DNA of 64,000 nucleotides, taken from assembly GCF_003576645.1 (NCBI RefSeq), contig NC_044919.1, forward strand, positions 25,208,476 through 25,272,475. The letters run 5' to 3'. The stretch comes from Ipomoea triloba (lineage: Eukaryota > Streptophyta > Magnoliopsida > Solanales > Convolvulaceae). The position numbers and the translations under genes are program-made. Within the stretch, counting starts at the first letter, position 1. The number at the start of each line of letters is the position of its first letter. Below are positions 12,961-25,435 of this stretch, in pieces. The notes under the pieces are model-generated. The model was not told the origin of the DNA, ran no database searches, and worked only from the letters and a program-made list of their open reading frames with translations.

Positions 12961-14210
12961 TCCTTTTTTGTTTAATTAAATTTTTCATTGTGATTAATTA
13001 TCCTACTCTCGCGTGTAATATTTGTTTAGCTTACAATTGCCTCTTTACCCTTGTGCCTATCCAAGGTTAATTATTTAATCAAACTCATGCCATAAGGTTC
13101 GTTCCCAACAAATTTACACTCTCCTATTCTTACTCATTCCCGGGAACAATATTCCTCATAACAAAATGCATTAACAAACAATGTAATAGGCCTATTTCTG
13201 GGAATGACATTCCATTTCACGCCTATTCTGTTAACCAAACCGTATTGTTAGGGAGGATAACATGTGTCTTCCACCATATTCATTACTAGCCACTTGACAA
13301 CTCCTCTATCGATAGCCTCACCCAATTATCCAATGTTTCATTGATCTTTGAACTCTGGATGTTCAATATTCTGTGATGTACCGTACCTGAGCCCTCACCA
13401 TTACTCTTAACTCCTACTTGATCCAATACTTAGAGAATATGAATATATGTTTCACAAAATGATAAAAACAAAATTATAATGATTATCAACGAAATAAAAT
13501 TGGAACATTTTAGAATATATAATTTCAGCAAACAAATTCATAAGAGTATATGAAAAATATGGGGATGGAGCTAACTAGCTAAGTAGGTTAGCTGTATTTG
13601 CATGCTTTGGCTTCATAATAATGCATGTTTGTGCTTTAATTTGTCTATATCTCGAATGGACATGATAGTGACTCTGTTATGTTGCCACTAACGTATGCTG
13701 TCTTTTCCAACAGGAATCATTAATTAATACACCTAATCTAATCTGAATCTATCTTGCATTAATTAATTAATCAAATTTGGATTAAGAAGAAAAAGCATAT
13801 ACCCTTTAGGCAGTACAACCATAATTACAGAGTCGTAGTTTGTTGAAAAAGAAATCATTATTTTTATATACATTATTCTAAATGGAAAGTCGGTAAATCG
13901 TATAAGATGGCAATCATTTTCTTAGATTGATCGCCGAGAGGCGTCTTTGATTGGATCGGTTACTGCCAATTGCTGTCATATTCACTTAGGCTCAACAATC
14001 TCCATTATTATCATGCACTCACAATCATATATTTAACATATATCAAACTCAATAAATATTCAGGGATAATAGTAAGAGTTATACTACATTTGCCCCAAAA
14101 TTATACTCCCTCAACTTTACTCCCTGACGTGACAAATAAGGATTGGACATTTTCATCATGTGAGTCCCAAGATAGGTGTCTACATCAAAAGTTTATGAGA
14201 GGGAGTACAA
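12961..14210. other. No gene recognised
   Basis: AT-rich. A short palindromic stretch with ATTCCCGGGAA-type words (13135-13250) may be a small MITE fragment. Confidence 0.4.
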
Positions 14211-14226
14211 GTTAGGAGTATGAAAT

Positions 14227-14886
14227 TTTTTATTTTTTTTTTGAAAACCAAAACCACACAAAACTTTTATATATGTCTTAAGTCATTACAAATAGCTTCG
14301 GAAATAAAAGAGGGACCAGTATCAAACCAAAACCGACTCCCTAACGACAGACTAGCATTTCTAGCTAATAAGTGAGCCACTTGATTAGCAGAACACTTCA
14401 CAAAACACATATTAATATTTGAAAACAAGAGTAAAAGATTCCTAATATCACGCAAAAGAAGACCATAAGGAGAAGCATTTTCATTTGCAATTGGGTAACA
14501 ATTTGTTGTGCATCCCTCTCAAGAATAATTCCATCATAAGCATGATCCTTCAACCAGCTCAGCGCCTCCCGGATAGCCAAAGCATCCCCTTCCTTTGGTT
14601 GCATAGCTCCCCACCGTCCCACCGCACCAGCAGCAATGAAAGCACCTGTGGAACCGCGAAGCACCCAGCCCATTCCAAGCATATTCGCGTCCTCCCGGAT
14701 GGCTGCATCCACATTTAATTTCAACAAGTCAGCACTAGGCGCCGACCACAGAACCACCCCACTCTCTCGATCTCTATCACTCCCATCCGACCGTCCCCTA
14801 ACCTTTTTCCATTCTCTCAAAAATAACCCAAAGAAAACCGCACCACCTCCCTCGGCCTAACACTCTTACTTGTCCACACCCGTTTA
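14227..14886 (-). mobile_element. 5'-truncated LINE with 16-bp TSD
   Basis: Only the RNase H end of a LINE remains, on the - strand, with its A-rich 3' tail at 14227-14242. It is flanked by GTTAGGAGTATGAAAT (14211-14226) and GTTGGGAGTATGAAAT (14887-14902), 15 of 16 identical. Typical incomplete target-primed reverse transcription. Confidence 0.9.
14267..14820 (-). pseudogene. LINE RNase H domain (truncated)
   Basis: The - strand encodes LLKLNVDAAIREDANMLGMG, WVLRGSTGAFIAAGA, EGDALAIREALSWLKDH and, in a shifted frame, CSANQVAHLLARNASLS, the RNase H core of plant LINEs ending in VAHxLAR. One frame change lies near 14450. Close to the RNase H at 53503-53970. There is no start codon of its own and it is not an independent gene. 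Confidence 0.85.
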
Positions 14887-14902
14887 GTTGGGAGTATGAA
14901 AT

Positions 14903-15480
14903 GGAGTCCATATAGTATTTTCCTAATAGTAATACACACATGCTAGTGTTACAAAAAATAATATATATATTATATATGTTATATGTTAGGAAAAAAAAAT
15001 TTGGTATTTTGTAATATTTTTGAGATAAAAAAATAAATGAAAAAAATAAGAGAATAAAAACAAAATCATTAAACATCTTCAAGCGTGTACCTACTTTCCT
15101 AAAAGATACAAGAAGATATATAGAAATGGGTTGCGGGCTAAGCAAGAATTTTCCTGTTAAGTTGTGTAACTGAGAATTCTATCTAAATATAAATTCTCGA
15201 GTGTTTACTGATAACACAAGAAAATATGAGACTGATGAAATTAATCTTTCATCCAGACTTTAGTCAGCATAAAATCGTTCATCTCAGACCTCTTTGAGTA
15301 CATACTTTTCTGACTCTTCTCTGATCACTCTCTGATTGCTTTCATATCCAAGACTCTTGTGACATTCTTTAAGATTCTGTGTCCCTCCTCCAAAATGAAT
15401 GTATAGACATGTATATATCCAACTCTCTAGAGGAGTTACATGGATGGTTAAGAACACCAACTTCTAAAAATAATACACTG
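14903..15480. other. No gene recognised
   Basis: AT-rich; nothing recognised beyond a short AT palindrome near 14960. Confidence 0.4.
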
Positions 15481-15489
15481 ATAATCTGA

Positions 15490-15795
15490 CTACAAAACGT
15501 ACCACACACCAAAAAAATGCACCATACTTCACCACACTTAATTGTTTGTACTGTGTTTGAACAATGTATGGTGCATTTATGTACCTAATGAACGTTTTGT
15601 GGTGATGCATACCTAATGGTGTATTTTTTTAGTGCATTTCTTTATTGTGCGTTACTGTTCGTTTTGTTGTGATGTGTAACTAATGGTGCATTTGTTTTAG
15701 TGCATTTCTTTATTGTGCGTTACTATTCATTTTGTGGTGATGCGTACCTAATGGTGTATTTCTTTATTGTGTGTTTCCTTGCATAACTAATGGTG
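15490..15795. repeat. Tandem-like GGTGCATTT repeats
   Basis: Roughly 60-65-bp units built of aatggtgcattt, tagtgcatttctttattgtgcg and tttgtggtgatgcgtaccta, repeated about four times with drift. The same words occur in NAC intron 2 (31793-31945). Confidence 0.6.
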
Positions 15796-15854
15796 CGGCC
15801 GCACATTTGAGCTAACATCGATATACACTCATAACTACTATTGAAGTTACAAAT

Positions 15855-15945
15855 AGTCAATATCGTCTCCACTGAGACTCGAACCCACCCCTTTTATATG
15901 GAATGCAATTGGGTGCCACTAGACCACAAGGTATTGGCACTCTCA
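15855..15945 (-). mobile_element. SINE head, family 2 (reverse)
   Basis: The - strand reads ACCTTGTGGTCTAGTGGCAC (A box) and later GGGTTCGAGTCTCAGTGGAG (B box). Same family as 16728 and 18998. Confidence 0.6.
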
Positions 15946-16278
15946 AATATTATTTAAGTTTAGTAACATGTTTAAAATTTTCGATCACATGTTTACTACA
16001 TAAATATGTAACATTATTTAAACCAAATAATTACTTTGAAAAAATATTTATTGTGATAATAGTAATATAATTTTTAATTAAAACGCTATCATTAAATACA
16101 CAAGAAATAAAAATATAAAATGTTGCATGTTAGTGATGTTACCACATATATCCTTAGCAAGGTAAAGACATGGCCAAGTATCGCATAGTAGAGGTGGCAA
16201 CGAGCCGGTTCAAGACCTAATTAGTTGTGGAAGGACCAAATTAGTCTTGAATTGACATGGAAAACATTGGGTTCGGAC

Positions 16279-17450
16279 TAGGGGTGGCGTTTAGATATTT
16301 GGTTTGATTTTTTTTTAGGTTCGATTTTTTCGGCTCTACAAAAATGAAATCATCCAATTTAACATTGTAGTTTGGTTCAGTTTCAGTTCAGTTCGAAAAA
16401 GTTAGGTTTTGATTCAGAATTGGTTTGGTTCGGCTTAGGAACCTCAATTCTCAACATTTCGTATGCAGTATTGTAACGCAAATAATTATTTATTTATTTA
16501 TTTATTTATACTAATAATTTAGGATTAAATTTCCATTCTGCACCCATTGATGAGTTCAATCAAGCTTATTTAATGAGATTATAATATCTTTAAAAAAAAC
16601 CTTTGGAGAACCTAGATAGACCAAGTCAGAGTACTTTTATATGTTATTTATATAGTCTAGCAAACTTTTCTGTTCAGATCTAATTCAGTCAGCAAAATCA
16701 GAAATAACTGAAATAGAGGAAAAAAGAGCCAAAGACCTTGTGGTCTAGTGGCACCTAGTGTCGCGGTTAACACTTCCACATGGATGATGGGAGTGGGTTC
16801 GAACCTCAGTGGAGGCAATTGTTGACTCTTTGTGCTTCAGGTTGAAACAGAGTCAGAGTCAGTAGTAATGAATAGCACATGACCATGACCATACCAATAA
16901 ACAATAGTGTTCTACTCCCAGTGACATAAAATCAAAACACATTTCACACTCACACTCCCATACGTAATATATTCACTTCGAGTGACATAAAACCACATAT
17001 TTTATTGAATGCATTAATATTTATGTTGAAAGTGTCATAAAATCACATTTCACAAACATACAACAAGAATTGAGTTCCAATTTTATTGAATACATTAATA
17101 TTTATGTTGAGCACCTAAATTTAACTTACATGGAAAGACTCATATACATATGCAAGCAAATAAACTTAAGCGAGGGCAGCATGTGAGGTAGAGCATACGA
17201 GGGGTGTTCGTCTGACTTTAGGAATTAGGGATTAGGATTTACTTCATCATCATCATCATCATTATTATTATTATTAAAAAGAAAAATCTGAACGATGTTC
17301 AGTTCGGTTTGATTTTTTACCAAATCGTTCGGTTCAGTTTGATGTTTTACCCAAACCATTCGATATACAGGAACCCTTTACCTTTACCGTTTGGTTGTTC
17401 AGTATATGTTTCGGCCCAGTTCCAAAACTGAACAGAATTGCTCACCCTTA
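16279..17450. mobile_element. Inner hAT-like element (1.17 kb), nested
   Basis: Ends TAGGGGTGGCG and GCTCACCCTTA; candidate TSDs GTTCGGAC (16271-16278) and GTCTGGAC (17451-17458), 6 of 8. The subterminal sequence is rich in ggttcggtt / cagttcag words. Noncoding, and carries a SINE at 16728. Confidence 0.65.
16728..16870 (+). mobile_element. SINE family 2 inside the inner hAT-like element
   Basis: tRNA-related head: AAGACCTTGTGGTCTAGTGG (A box) and GTGGGTTCGAACCTCAGTGG (B box). Not a functional tRNA: the acceptor arm does not pair. Confidence 0.65.
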
Positions 17451-18300
17451 GTCTGGACTTCATCGGACCTAGGTCAAGCCTAGCCTAGACCAAGATCGGG
17501 TTGTACATGGCCGGTCTAGGTCTTATTAAAAAAAAGTTCAGGGCCCAGCTCGAAAATACCCCAGGATCGAGTCTAGGCAAGACCCAAACCCCTAACTGAC
17601 CCAGACACAACTTAGACCCGGACCTAGGGCCGGATGCTTTTGAATAATAAATAAAGTGTTTTCAATTTCGTTAGATAATGCTTCTTTCAGCACTCTATAT
17701 ATATAGATTTTTTACTTGAAACATTACATTTACATGTTAATGGTCAATTATTGCATATTATATGTTCAACTATGTGGGTTTGATTCTTCTAAAGTATTGA
17801 GGATACATATGCATTTTAATATTTCTAAATATTAAGAAGAAACTCAAATTAGAATAAGTCTTTTATAAATTTTTTAATTTATCAATCTAACATAATTTAG
17901 TGACTAAAAATCATTTAAACTTTATAATACATTTGATAATATTTATAACTTATCTATTTTTATAATGTCTTAATAAATTTATTACTCTAACATAATTTAT
18001 TGATAAAAAAATATCAAGTTCAAATGATATTATAAACATTACAAGTATGATGTTAATAGATTAAATCTTATTTCAAACAAAAAAAAAATTATATAATTAT
18101 TTTATAAAAAAATCCCGAGCCAAGCCTGTGTTTGGACCACAAGAGGCCCGGGCCTGGGATTGGCACGGGGAAGGCCCAAGGTTCGACCAGCCTAGGTATA
18201 TTAGGGTCGGTCCCAGTACATGCTAGCCTAGACCCGGAATCAGCATAGGCCCAGCATGGGACTAACCCACGCCCTGGCTTTGGCCACCTCTAATCCATAG

Positions 18301-18997
18301 AAACAAGTGTTAAATTTGCTTCTTAAGTATAATAAATAATACAATTAGGTTCATTAATTTAAAAAAAAAAAATCAAAGAGGTCCCCTAAACTGACAAAAT
18401 AGTATAATTATATTATAATATTATCTATTTAGCAAGTTACTATTTATGCAATGCTCACTAAGCTAACACGTGGCATTATGATACTTATTTCGATTCTAAT
18501 TAACACCAATAGTCATCCACTCTTTAAATATTTGAATCAAATATCATGCGATTTAAAAAAAAATTGTAAAATTCTCAATTAAATCTTTTAAAAAAAATTT
18601 ATAAAAATCTTAATGGAATACACCTCTTTAGTTATGTGTATTGGATGAGACTACTCGTTACTCGTCTAATGGTCTGCACCTATATTCGACTATTGTAGAG
18701 GTTTTTCTTCCTAAATTGGCCTGCAAGTCCTTAATTAAAAGAAATTAAAAAAGAAAAGAAAAACTTGGTACCATTTTCGGAGTTAGCATAGGCTGTTCCA
18801 GCTTTTGTTTGTGAGTAGTATATAAATAGAAAGAGTAAATTAAAGAGAAAGGCATTAATGTTTATGGCGGCCCTAAGAGAGGATCGCTCACTTACCGACC
18901 ATATCTATTAATGTTAGACTTGCAAGAAAAAAGGCACTACATTGTCATTTTCCTACATACAATTAATTAATCAACAACAATAATACTATTGAGTTAA
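18301..18997. other. No gene recognised
   Basis: AT-rich, no coding frame or repeat I can name. Confidence 0.4.
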
Positions 18998-19095
18998 TGC
19001 CAAAGACCTTGTGGTCTAGTGGCACCCGGTGTCGCGGTTCACACTCCCACATGGATGATGGGAGTGAATTCGAGCCTCAGTGGAGTAGCTATAAA
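18998..19095 (+). mobile_element. SINE family 2 head (truncated)
   Basis: The same A-box and B-box words as 16728 (CTTGTGGTCTAGTGGCACC; ATTCGAGCCTCAGTGGAG), ending abruptly near 19095. Confidence 0.6.
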
Positions 19096-19231
19096 CAGAT
19101 ACTACATTGTAACAGAGTTAATTCAACCACCTGTGATCTTTCAACTTTCAAATTTAATCATCCATTAACCATTAACTACTCATGCATGGTTTTTCAACTT
19201 TCAAATTGTTAACCATTCCTAGCCCTAACTT

Positions 19232-19375
19232 TGCTCTTACTTAAACTAACGGAAGGACCACGACTAGTTAAATTTGAAAGTTCAAAAATTGTGGGTGGTT
19301 AAATTAAAAGTTTAGGTCTAAATGTGGGAATGGTGTCACTAAATTCGAAGGACTGTACCCAGTTGATATTAATTC

Positions 19376-19422
<47 letters not shown>

Positions 19423-19766
19423 TGGTTAGCATAAGGTATTATTACTGAATGGAAGCCAATCAATTATATGTCCATTAACATTATTATAATTAATGTTAAC
19501 AAATATCTAGCTGAAGTCATTAATGTCATGGATTAGATGTAGCATCATTGCATACCTAATCTGATGTCATTATCGTATCACTTTCGAATTCAGTGGATCT
19601 AAGCTTTATAACATGGGATACATAAATAATAGAGGTTTGTCCCTTAGTATGGGTTGTTATGCCGTGGACCCAGGTCCACCTTGCAAGGTGGACCTGGATC
19701 TACATTCACATACACTATACTCTACATTCACACACAGTATACTCTACATTCACACTTTGTAAACTC
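19232..19766 (+). repeat. Exact 535-bp duplication, copy 1
   Basis: Recurs at 19768-20302 with a constant offset of 536, including an (AAT)n tract of equal length. The copies are separated by one N (19767). Confidence 0.9.
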
Positions 19767-19767
19767 N

Positions 19768-19911
19768 TGCTCTTACTTAAACTAACGGAAGGACCACGAC
19801 TAGTTAAATTTGAAAGTTCAAAAATTGTGGGTGGTTAAATTAAAAGTTTAGGTCTAAATGTGGGAATGGTGTCACTAAATTCGAAGGACTGTACCCAGTT
19901 GATATTAATTC

Positions 19912-19958
<47 letters not shown>

Positions 19959-20302
19959 TGGTTAGCATAAGGTATTATTACTGAATGGAAGCCAATCAAT
20001 TATATGTCCATTAACATTATTATAATTAATGTTAACAAATATCTAGCTGAAGTCATTAATGTCATGGATTAGATGTAGCATCATTGCATACCTAATCTGA
20101 TGTCATTATCGTATCACTTTCGAATTCAGTGGATCTAAGCTTTATAACATGGGATACATAAATAATAGAGGTTTGTCCCTTAGTATGGGTTGTTATGCCG
20201 TGGACCCAGGTCCACCTTGCAAGGTGGACCTGGATCTACATTCACATACACTATACTCTACATTCACACACAGTATACTCTACATTCACACTTTGTAAAC
20301 TC
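19768..20302 (+). repeat. Exact 535-bp duplication, copy 2
   Basis: Second copy; it continues into the complete Mutator-like element, while copy 1 stops at the N. Probably an uncollapsed assembly overlap. Confidence 0.88.
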
Positions 20303-21033
20303 TACATTCACACATTACTGGATTATATGATACTCTACATTCACACTTTGTAAACTCTACATTCACACATTACTGGATTATATGATACTCTACATTCACA
20401 CTTTGTAAACTCTACATTCACACATTACTGGATTATATGATACTCTACATTCACACTTTGTAAACTCCACATTCACACATTACAGGATTATATGTTTAGT
20501 AACTATATTATCACTGTTATGCATTCACAAATTCAAAACTCTATATTCACAGGTCCTATACTCCATATTCACATTCAAAACTCTATATTCACAGGTCCTA
20601 TACTCCATATTCACAACTTGAGAACTATATTCACAGGTCCTATACTCCATATTCACAACTTGAGAACTCCACATTCACACATTACATGGCTACAAGTTGC
20701 TAGAACTTCTTAACTCTATTATAGATTCACACATGCATAACTCTACATTCACGATTTCTATATTCCATATTCACAATTTGAAACCTCCACATTCACACAT
20801 TTCTGGGCAACTCTACATTCACACAATTATAAATCTACATTCACGATTTCTATACTCTACATTCACACTTTGAAACCTCTACATTCACACATTTTTGGAC
20901 AACTCTATATTCAGCAATATGTTTACTAATTTTTTTTAAAAAAAAAAAAAAGAAAAAAAGAGACAAAAACGACGTAGTTTTGGACCCAGGTCGACCTTGC
21001 AAGGTGGACCTGGGTCCACAGTATAATTTGCCC
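20187..21033. mobile_element. Mutator-like MITE with 9-bp TSD
   Basis: Perfect 9-bp duplication CCTTAGTAT (20178-20186 and 21034-21042). The ends begin GGG and share GTGGACCCAGGTCCACCTTG in inverted orientation, with an internal palindrome ccaccttgcaaggtgg at each end. The interior is an array of tctacattcacac repeats (about 20230-20910). No transposase. A partial left end is also at 19651-19766. Confidence 0.8.
20234..20910 (+). repeat. ACATTCACA tandem array
   Basis: Units of 52-55 bp (ctctacattcacactttgtaaac / acattactggattatatgata) give way to about 40-bp units (ctccatattcacaacttgagaac). It produces a long repetitive open frame at 20492-20713 that I do not regard as a gene. Confidence 0.75.
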
Positions 21034-21042
21034 CCTTAGTAT

Positions 21043-21610
21043 GATCATTAATATATCTGAGACTCCATGCTACAATTTATTTATTTATTTTAAAAAATAA
21101 CCTCTTAATACCTTTTCAAAAAAAAAAAAAAAACTCTTAATATGTATTTTTATACCTAACATTATCTGATTGATTTTTTTTAAAAAAATATTTGATTACT
21201 AATTGAATTATTATGTTAACTCATGATAGTTTTCTAATTTATAAATAGCGAATGAATATAAAGAGTTTTATTTTCATAAGAGAATGAATATTGTGAGACA
21301 AATTTATTATGAGTGGAAAACAAGATTAGTGTTTCAATCAATTGAAAGTTGTATGCACAACATGCAAGTGTTAAATTGTAAGTCCTTGTAAACTAACCAC
21401 ATGTTTGGTTCACGGAATGAATTTTAAGGAATTAGGAATATTATTTTATAGGGAATAGAATAGGTGAGGAATATAATATGAATTGTATTATTTGATTGTT
21501 TAGTTCGCTGAAGGAATAAACTTTAGAAATGTAATTTTATTGATTGGTTGGTTTAAGGAATAGAAATGGAATATATATTTAAAAGACATAAATACTCCTA
21601 TACAAAAAAT

Positions 21611-21644
<34 letters not shown>

Positions 21645-21750
21645 AATATATATATAAATTATATATAAAAATATAGAAGTGTGAATGAATTAAATTCTAA
21701 GAATCCTAATCTACCATATGTCCATATGGATATAAATAAAGATATGTGTG

Positions 21751-21794
<44 letters not shown>

Positions 21795-21879
21795 TTATTT
21801 TTATTATTATTAATGAATTTATGTATATATTTCAATAAATATAATGTATTATATAAATGTATATATTTAATTAATTACA

Positions 21880-21945
<66 letters not shown>

Positions 21946-22468
21946 TCCCCGTACTCCATAGGTGAAAATTGTTGACTTTTTATATTAATCAAGTATATAC
22001 CACCCACCTATTCAATTATTAAATATTGAAAGAAAATGAAATAAAACTATATATACAAATCTTTAGAGCCCTAGATTGCAGGCTAGCTAAAGCAACCAAT
22101 CTCCACCACTGGTAACCTTGAACAGAAGCATGGTGTATCCAGAAGATTTTGACCCATAGACAAAACTGTTCTCAATTCCTTCATTTGGATCCATGCTTGG
22201 CTTACAATCCGTTCTCAAAATTTGTATTTCTATATTTGTGTGGTCTCTATTTACCTGATCGTACATATTTTATTACATGAAAATACATTAAAGCTGCTAA
22301 CAAGAGACACTCCAGATTTTCTGGCCTTCTCTTCTACTGTACTCAAGGGTTCAACACAACAAACAAATTAAATTAAACACTGTCCTGGAAAAATATATTT
22401 AAAAAGGCAATCTAAATGGGGAAAACCGTGGCAACCACAAGTTTATTTTAATTTGTTTTGAAGAAGCA
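21043..22468. other. Microsatellite-rich, no gene
   Basis: Contains (ATT)n at 21612-21642, (AAT)n at 21756-21793 and (AT)n at about 21888-21943. The ggaatgaattttaaggaattaggaat sequence near 21415 resembles a MITE end. No coding frame beyond low-complexity translations. Confidence 0.5.
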
Positions 22469-22477
22469 AAAGAGATA

Positions 22478-22903
22478 GGGCAAATTATTCTATGGTTGGG
22501 GTCTACCATACAATGTGGACCCAGTTCCAAAATGGTCAGATACACAATTTACATACTAATAAATATTCATAATTTACCTTTTAAAAATTCAAAATTTGTA
22601 TACTAGGAACACACAATGTTAACATAATATATGAAATTGATTACCTTGTTTTGTATTTACAAGTTTCTTTCAAATACTACAGTCAATTTCAATACAAAAA
22701 AATACACTACAATTTAATCTTTTTAAAATTTATTAGAGTCTTGTATATATTCACAAATTCATTTCTATAGTTGTTATGTGTTTTGACTTAGAAATACAAT
22801 TTATATTCTGAAAGTTCACAATTTCAATACTAAAAATACACATTCAATGTCATTTAGGACCAGAGTCCACATTGCAAGGTAGACCCTAATCCATGGTATA
22901 ACT
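22478..22903. mobile_element. Second Mutator-like MITE of the same family (426 bp)
   Basis: Begins GGGCAAATTATTCTATGG and ends with tccatggtataact. Both ends carry GTCTACC- and GTGGACC-type words and an ttgcaagg core like 20187-21033. TSD AAAGAGATA (22469-22477) and GAAGAGATA (22904-22912), 8 of 9. Confidence 0.7.
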
Positions 22904-22912
22904 GAAGAGATA

Positions 22913-24904
22913 ACCGCTTGACCTGTATCTTTTAATTTTAAAAAAATCATATTTTATTTATTTATTAAAAATACTTCATGGACTCCTAAATTTCGACTCC
23001 CAACTTTTACGCTCACTTGTGTTAAAATTTGATTGGATGAAGAAAAAGAGGAACGGATAAACTTCATGGCCCCTACTAAATTAAGCAATCAAGTCATACC
23101 ATATCATAGGGAGTAGAAAATGAGAGTAGAATTTGGATGTACGTAGAATTATTCTTATTTATTTGTCTATTGTAGGTGTCTCTGGGGTGTTGTGTGAGGA
23201 TGAAGAAGAATAAAATTATAAAGTTGAAGTGGAGCAGGCCGGTTAATTGTGAGGGAGGACAAGTTATTAGAACTCCCTGAGAAAAAAAAAAAAGAACTCC
23301 CTGAGAAAAGACATGCTGACCATACATATGACTTTTACTAGAAAGACTAGGATCTCTGTACCTGCTAGTTGGGTTCAGATGTCTTTTAAAGTCACTACTT
23401 TGAACATCTGTATTCACATTTACATGCATGCAGCTGCTTTCCCAATTTTCATTTTTTATTATTACGTTCTTTTTTTTAGAAAAATAAAATGTTTCTAATT
23501 GACCCTAAAAGTAAGTAGTACAAATGTACAATTGAGTCTCCTAATTAAAAAAAAGTTCAAATTCGTTGGCCAAAGTATTGGAGACCCAAATCCAGCATCT
23601 TGTTATCGAAATGTGGTTCTGATTGCTACGCAAATATAAGAAAATAAAGTTGTGTTTTCACTACTAGCTAAAGATCTTGGCTAAACTCACAAACATGGCT
23701 ATTTTTGTCACTGAGCGGAGTTTGTCTAGAAAATTTTATTGATTTGTTATTTTTTATTTTTCTTAAATGTTGTCCAAATCATCGCCACATCTATAAGAAG
23801 CAATTTAGTTAATGTTCCAAATTAGCGATAACCTGCTCAATAGGTAACAAAGAGGCTCAATTGTAATTTTTTTTTTTTCAATTTAAGGGGTTAATTAGAG
23901 CTTTTCAATTAGAAATTCAATTGCACTTGCTATTTGCTCGACTTAGGTGTTGACACTTTTTTTTAAAGATTGATCAATTGTTATTAGACCATTAAATATT
24001 ATAATTATTGTGTATTCACTAGTTTATAATTGCATTGTATTAATTATACTAGTTACCACACCGGCATTGCATAAATAGTCCAATGCCCAATGTTGTATCA
24101 AAAAAATTTTATTATACTAATTACCACAGGCATTAAGTTTGTAGATTTATAGATATGGTATAGTGAAATAAAAACTAGCTGCAAGTAATGATATTGTATC
24201 AACAAAAATGTTGTTATTCTATACATAGTTTTCAAATAATCATGAATATAATGTCTGCTAACACCGAATCATTAATCTGATTGCTATTGTCTGATCTTTG
24301 AATGCATGTATATGTGTAGTGTGTGTATGTACAGTATACATGCATGTAAGCATGCATCACAGTAATACAGTATCAATGTTTTAACCTGGAATTAATTACA
24401 GAAGGGATTAATATAATATAATTAATATAATGCATGGTAAAAGGAGATAATAAGGGCATCCCATCCAGCAAGCTGACAAACACAGGTCGCAGAATGTTTG
24501 GAAACAGCAAATGATTAATTAACGTTTTGAGCCGGCCTGATAGGGACAGCTGGGGATTCCGGCGTGGCATCCACGTGTCAGTGCTGTATCGGTGCCAAGT
24601 GCCAAAGGGCGGCGGACCAAATAGACAAGGCTAGCTAGCTGGAATATGAGAGAGAGAGGATGTGTTAAGCTAATGATGAAGTTAATTTGTTTTGTTTCAG
24701 TGTAGAAAAGATAAAACAAAATAAAATAAAATAAAAGTGGAAAAGCTTAGAACATAATATAACGGTGGTGAGAGGGGGTGTGGTGGCGTGAGAATTCGTT
24801 GTCACGCCGTCCAAACAGGCCTTTCATCTATCTGCCACCCCACGCGTAATCATCAATAACCATCACTCCCAGCCCACCCCAACTATTTTTCTATTTAACA
24901 TTTG
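22913..24904. other. No gene recognised
   Basis: AT-rich. A SINE body fragment (23575-23690) with aaaataaagttgtgttttcactactagct matches the dimeric SINE family. A more GC-rich patch lies at 24530-24620 with no credible coding frame. Confidence 0.45.
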
Positions 24905-24906
24905 TA

Positions 24907-25375
24907 CTATATATATATATATATATGGAAGGGTTCAAGTGCGGGTATAGCTTCTCGGTTGGATTGTGAGGTTACGTACCTTAGCTTAAGCATTAAAATG
25001 GTGCACCTTAAGTACACAAACCACGCACATTAATTAAGCTAAGAACGCAAACCACACACCTAATTAAAGTTTGGTGCACCTTCCGTACACAAACTACACA
25101 CCTTAAAGCACACAAGCATAACACGTTAAGTACATAGACCGCGCACTTTAAATTAAGAACACAAATCACACACCTAAAGTTTTTAATGGTACGGTGCACC
25201 TTCAGTACAAACTAGGCACCGTAAGCACACAAACAAAGCACTTTAAAACACAAACGCCTAAAGTTTTAACGCTGACGTACTTTAAGCATACAAATCATGC
25301 ACCTACCTTAAAAAGGAAAATCACGCACCTAAGCAACCGGACAACCACACCGGAGAAGGCCAACCACACAAGAAC

Positions 25376-25432
<57 letters not shown>
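24907..25432. mobile_element. (TA)n-bounded element
   Basis: (AT)n at 24907-24926 and about 25378-25432 bracket about 450 bp containing aagtacacaaaccacgcacct words repeated with drift (about 30 bp). Resembles Micron-type insertions in TA microsatellites. Confidence 0.5.
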
Positions 25433-25434
<2 letters not shown>

Positions 25435-25435
25435 C

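Larger units (their letters stand above)
16189..18292. mobile_element. Outer hAT-like element (2.1 kb)
   Basis: Ends TAGAGGTGGCAACG and TTTGGCCACCTCTA form an 11-bp terminal inverted repeat. Candidate 8-bp TSDs TCGCATAG (16181-16188) and ATCCATAG (18293-18300) match at 5 of 8. The interior near the ends has gaccta/ggccc-type repeats. It contains a second hAT-like element. Confidence 0.6.

Noticed and set aside
16728..16815. tRNA gene (A and B boxes present); also 18998-19095, 15855-15945 and 59020-59100
   Set aside because: The acceptor and anticodon arms do not fold, copies are dispersed with body sequence attached, and one lies inside a transposon. These are SINE heads.
20234..20470. CRISPR-like direct repeats
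   Set aside because: Repeats have no unique spacers, drift in unit length, and lie inside a transposon in plant DNA.
20492..20713. Open frame with repeated FTGPILHIH units
   Set aside because: Produced by the tandem array inside the Mutator-like MITE; no start context or independent evidence of a gene.
21681..21965. 94-codon open frame with Asn and Tyr-Ile runs
   Set aside because: It is the translation of (AAT)n and (AT)n microsatellites. The same applies to frames at 3996-4262, 25194-25433, 29985-30278, 31845-32048 and 54875-55245.
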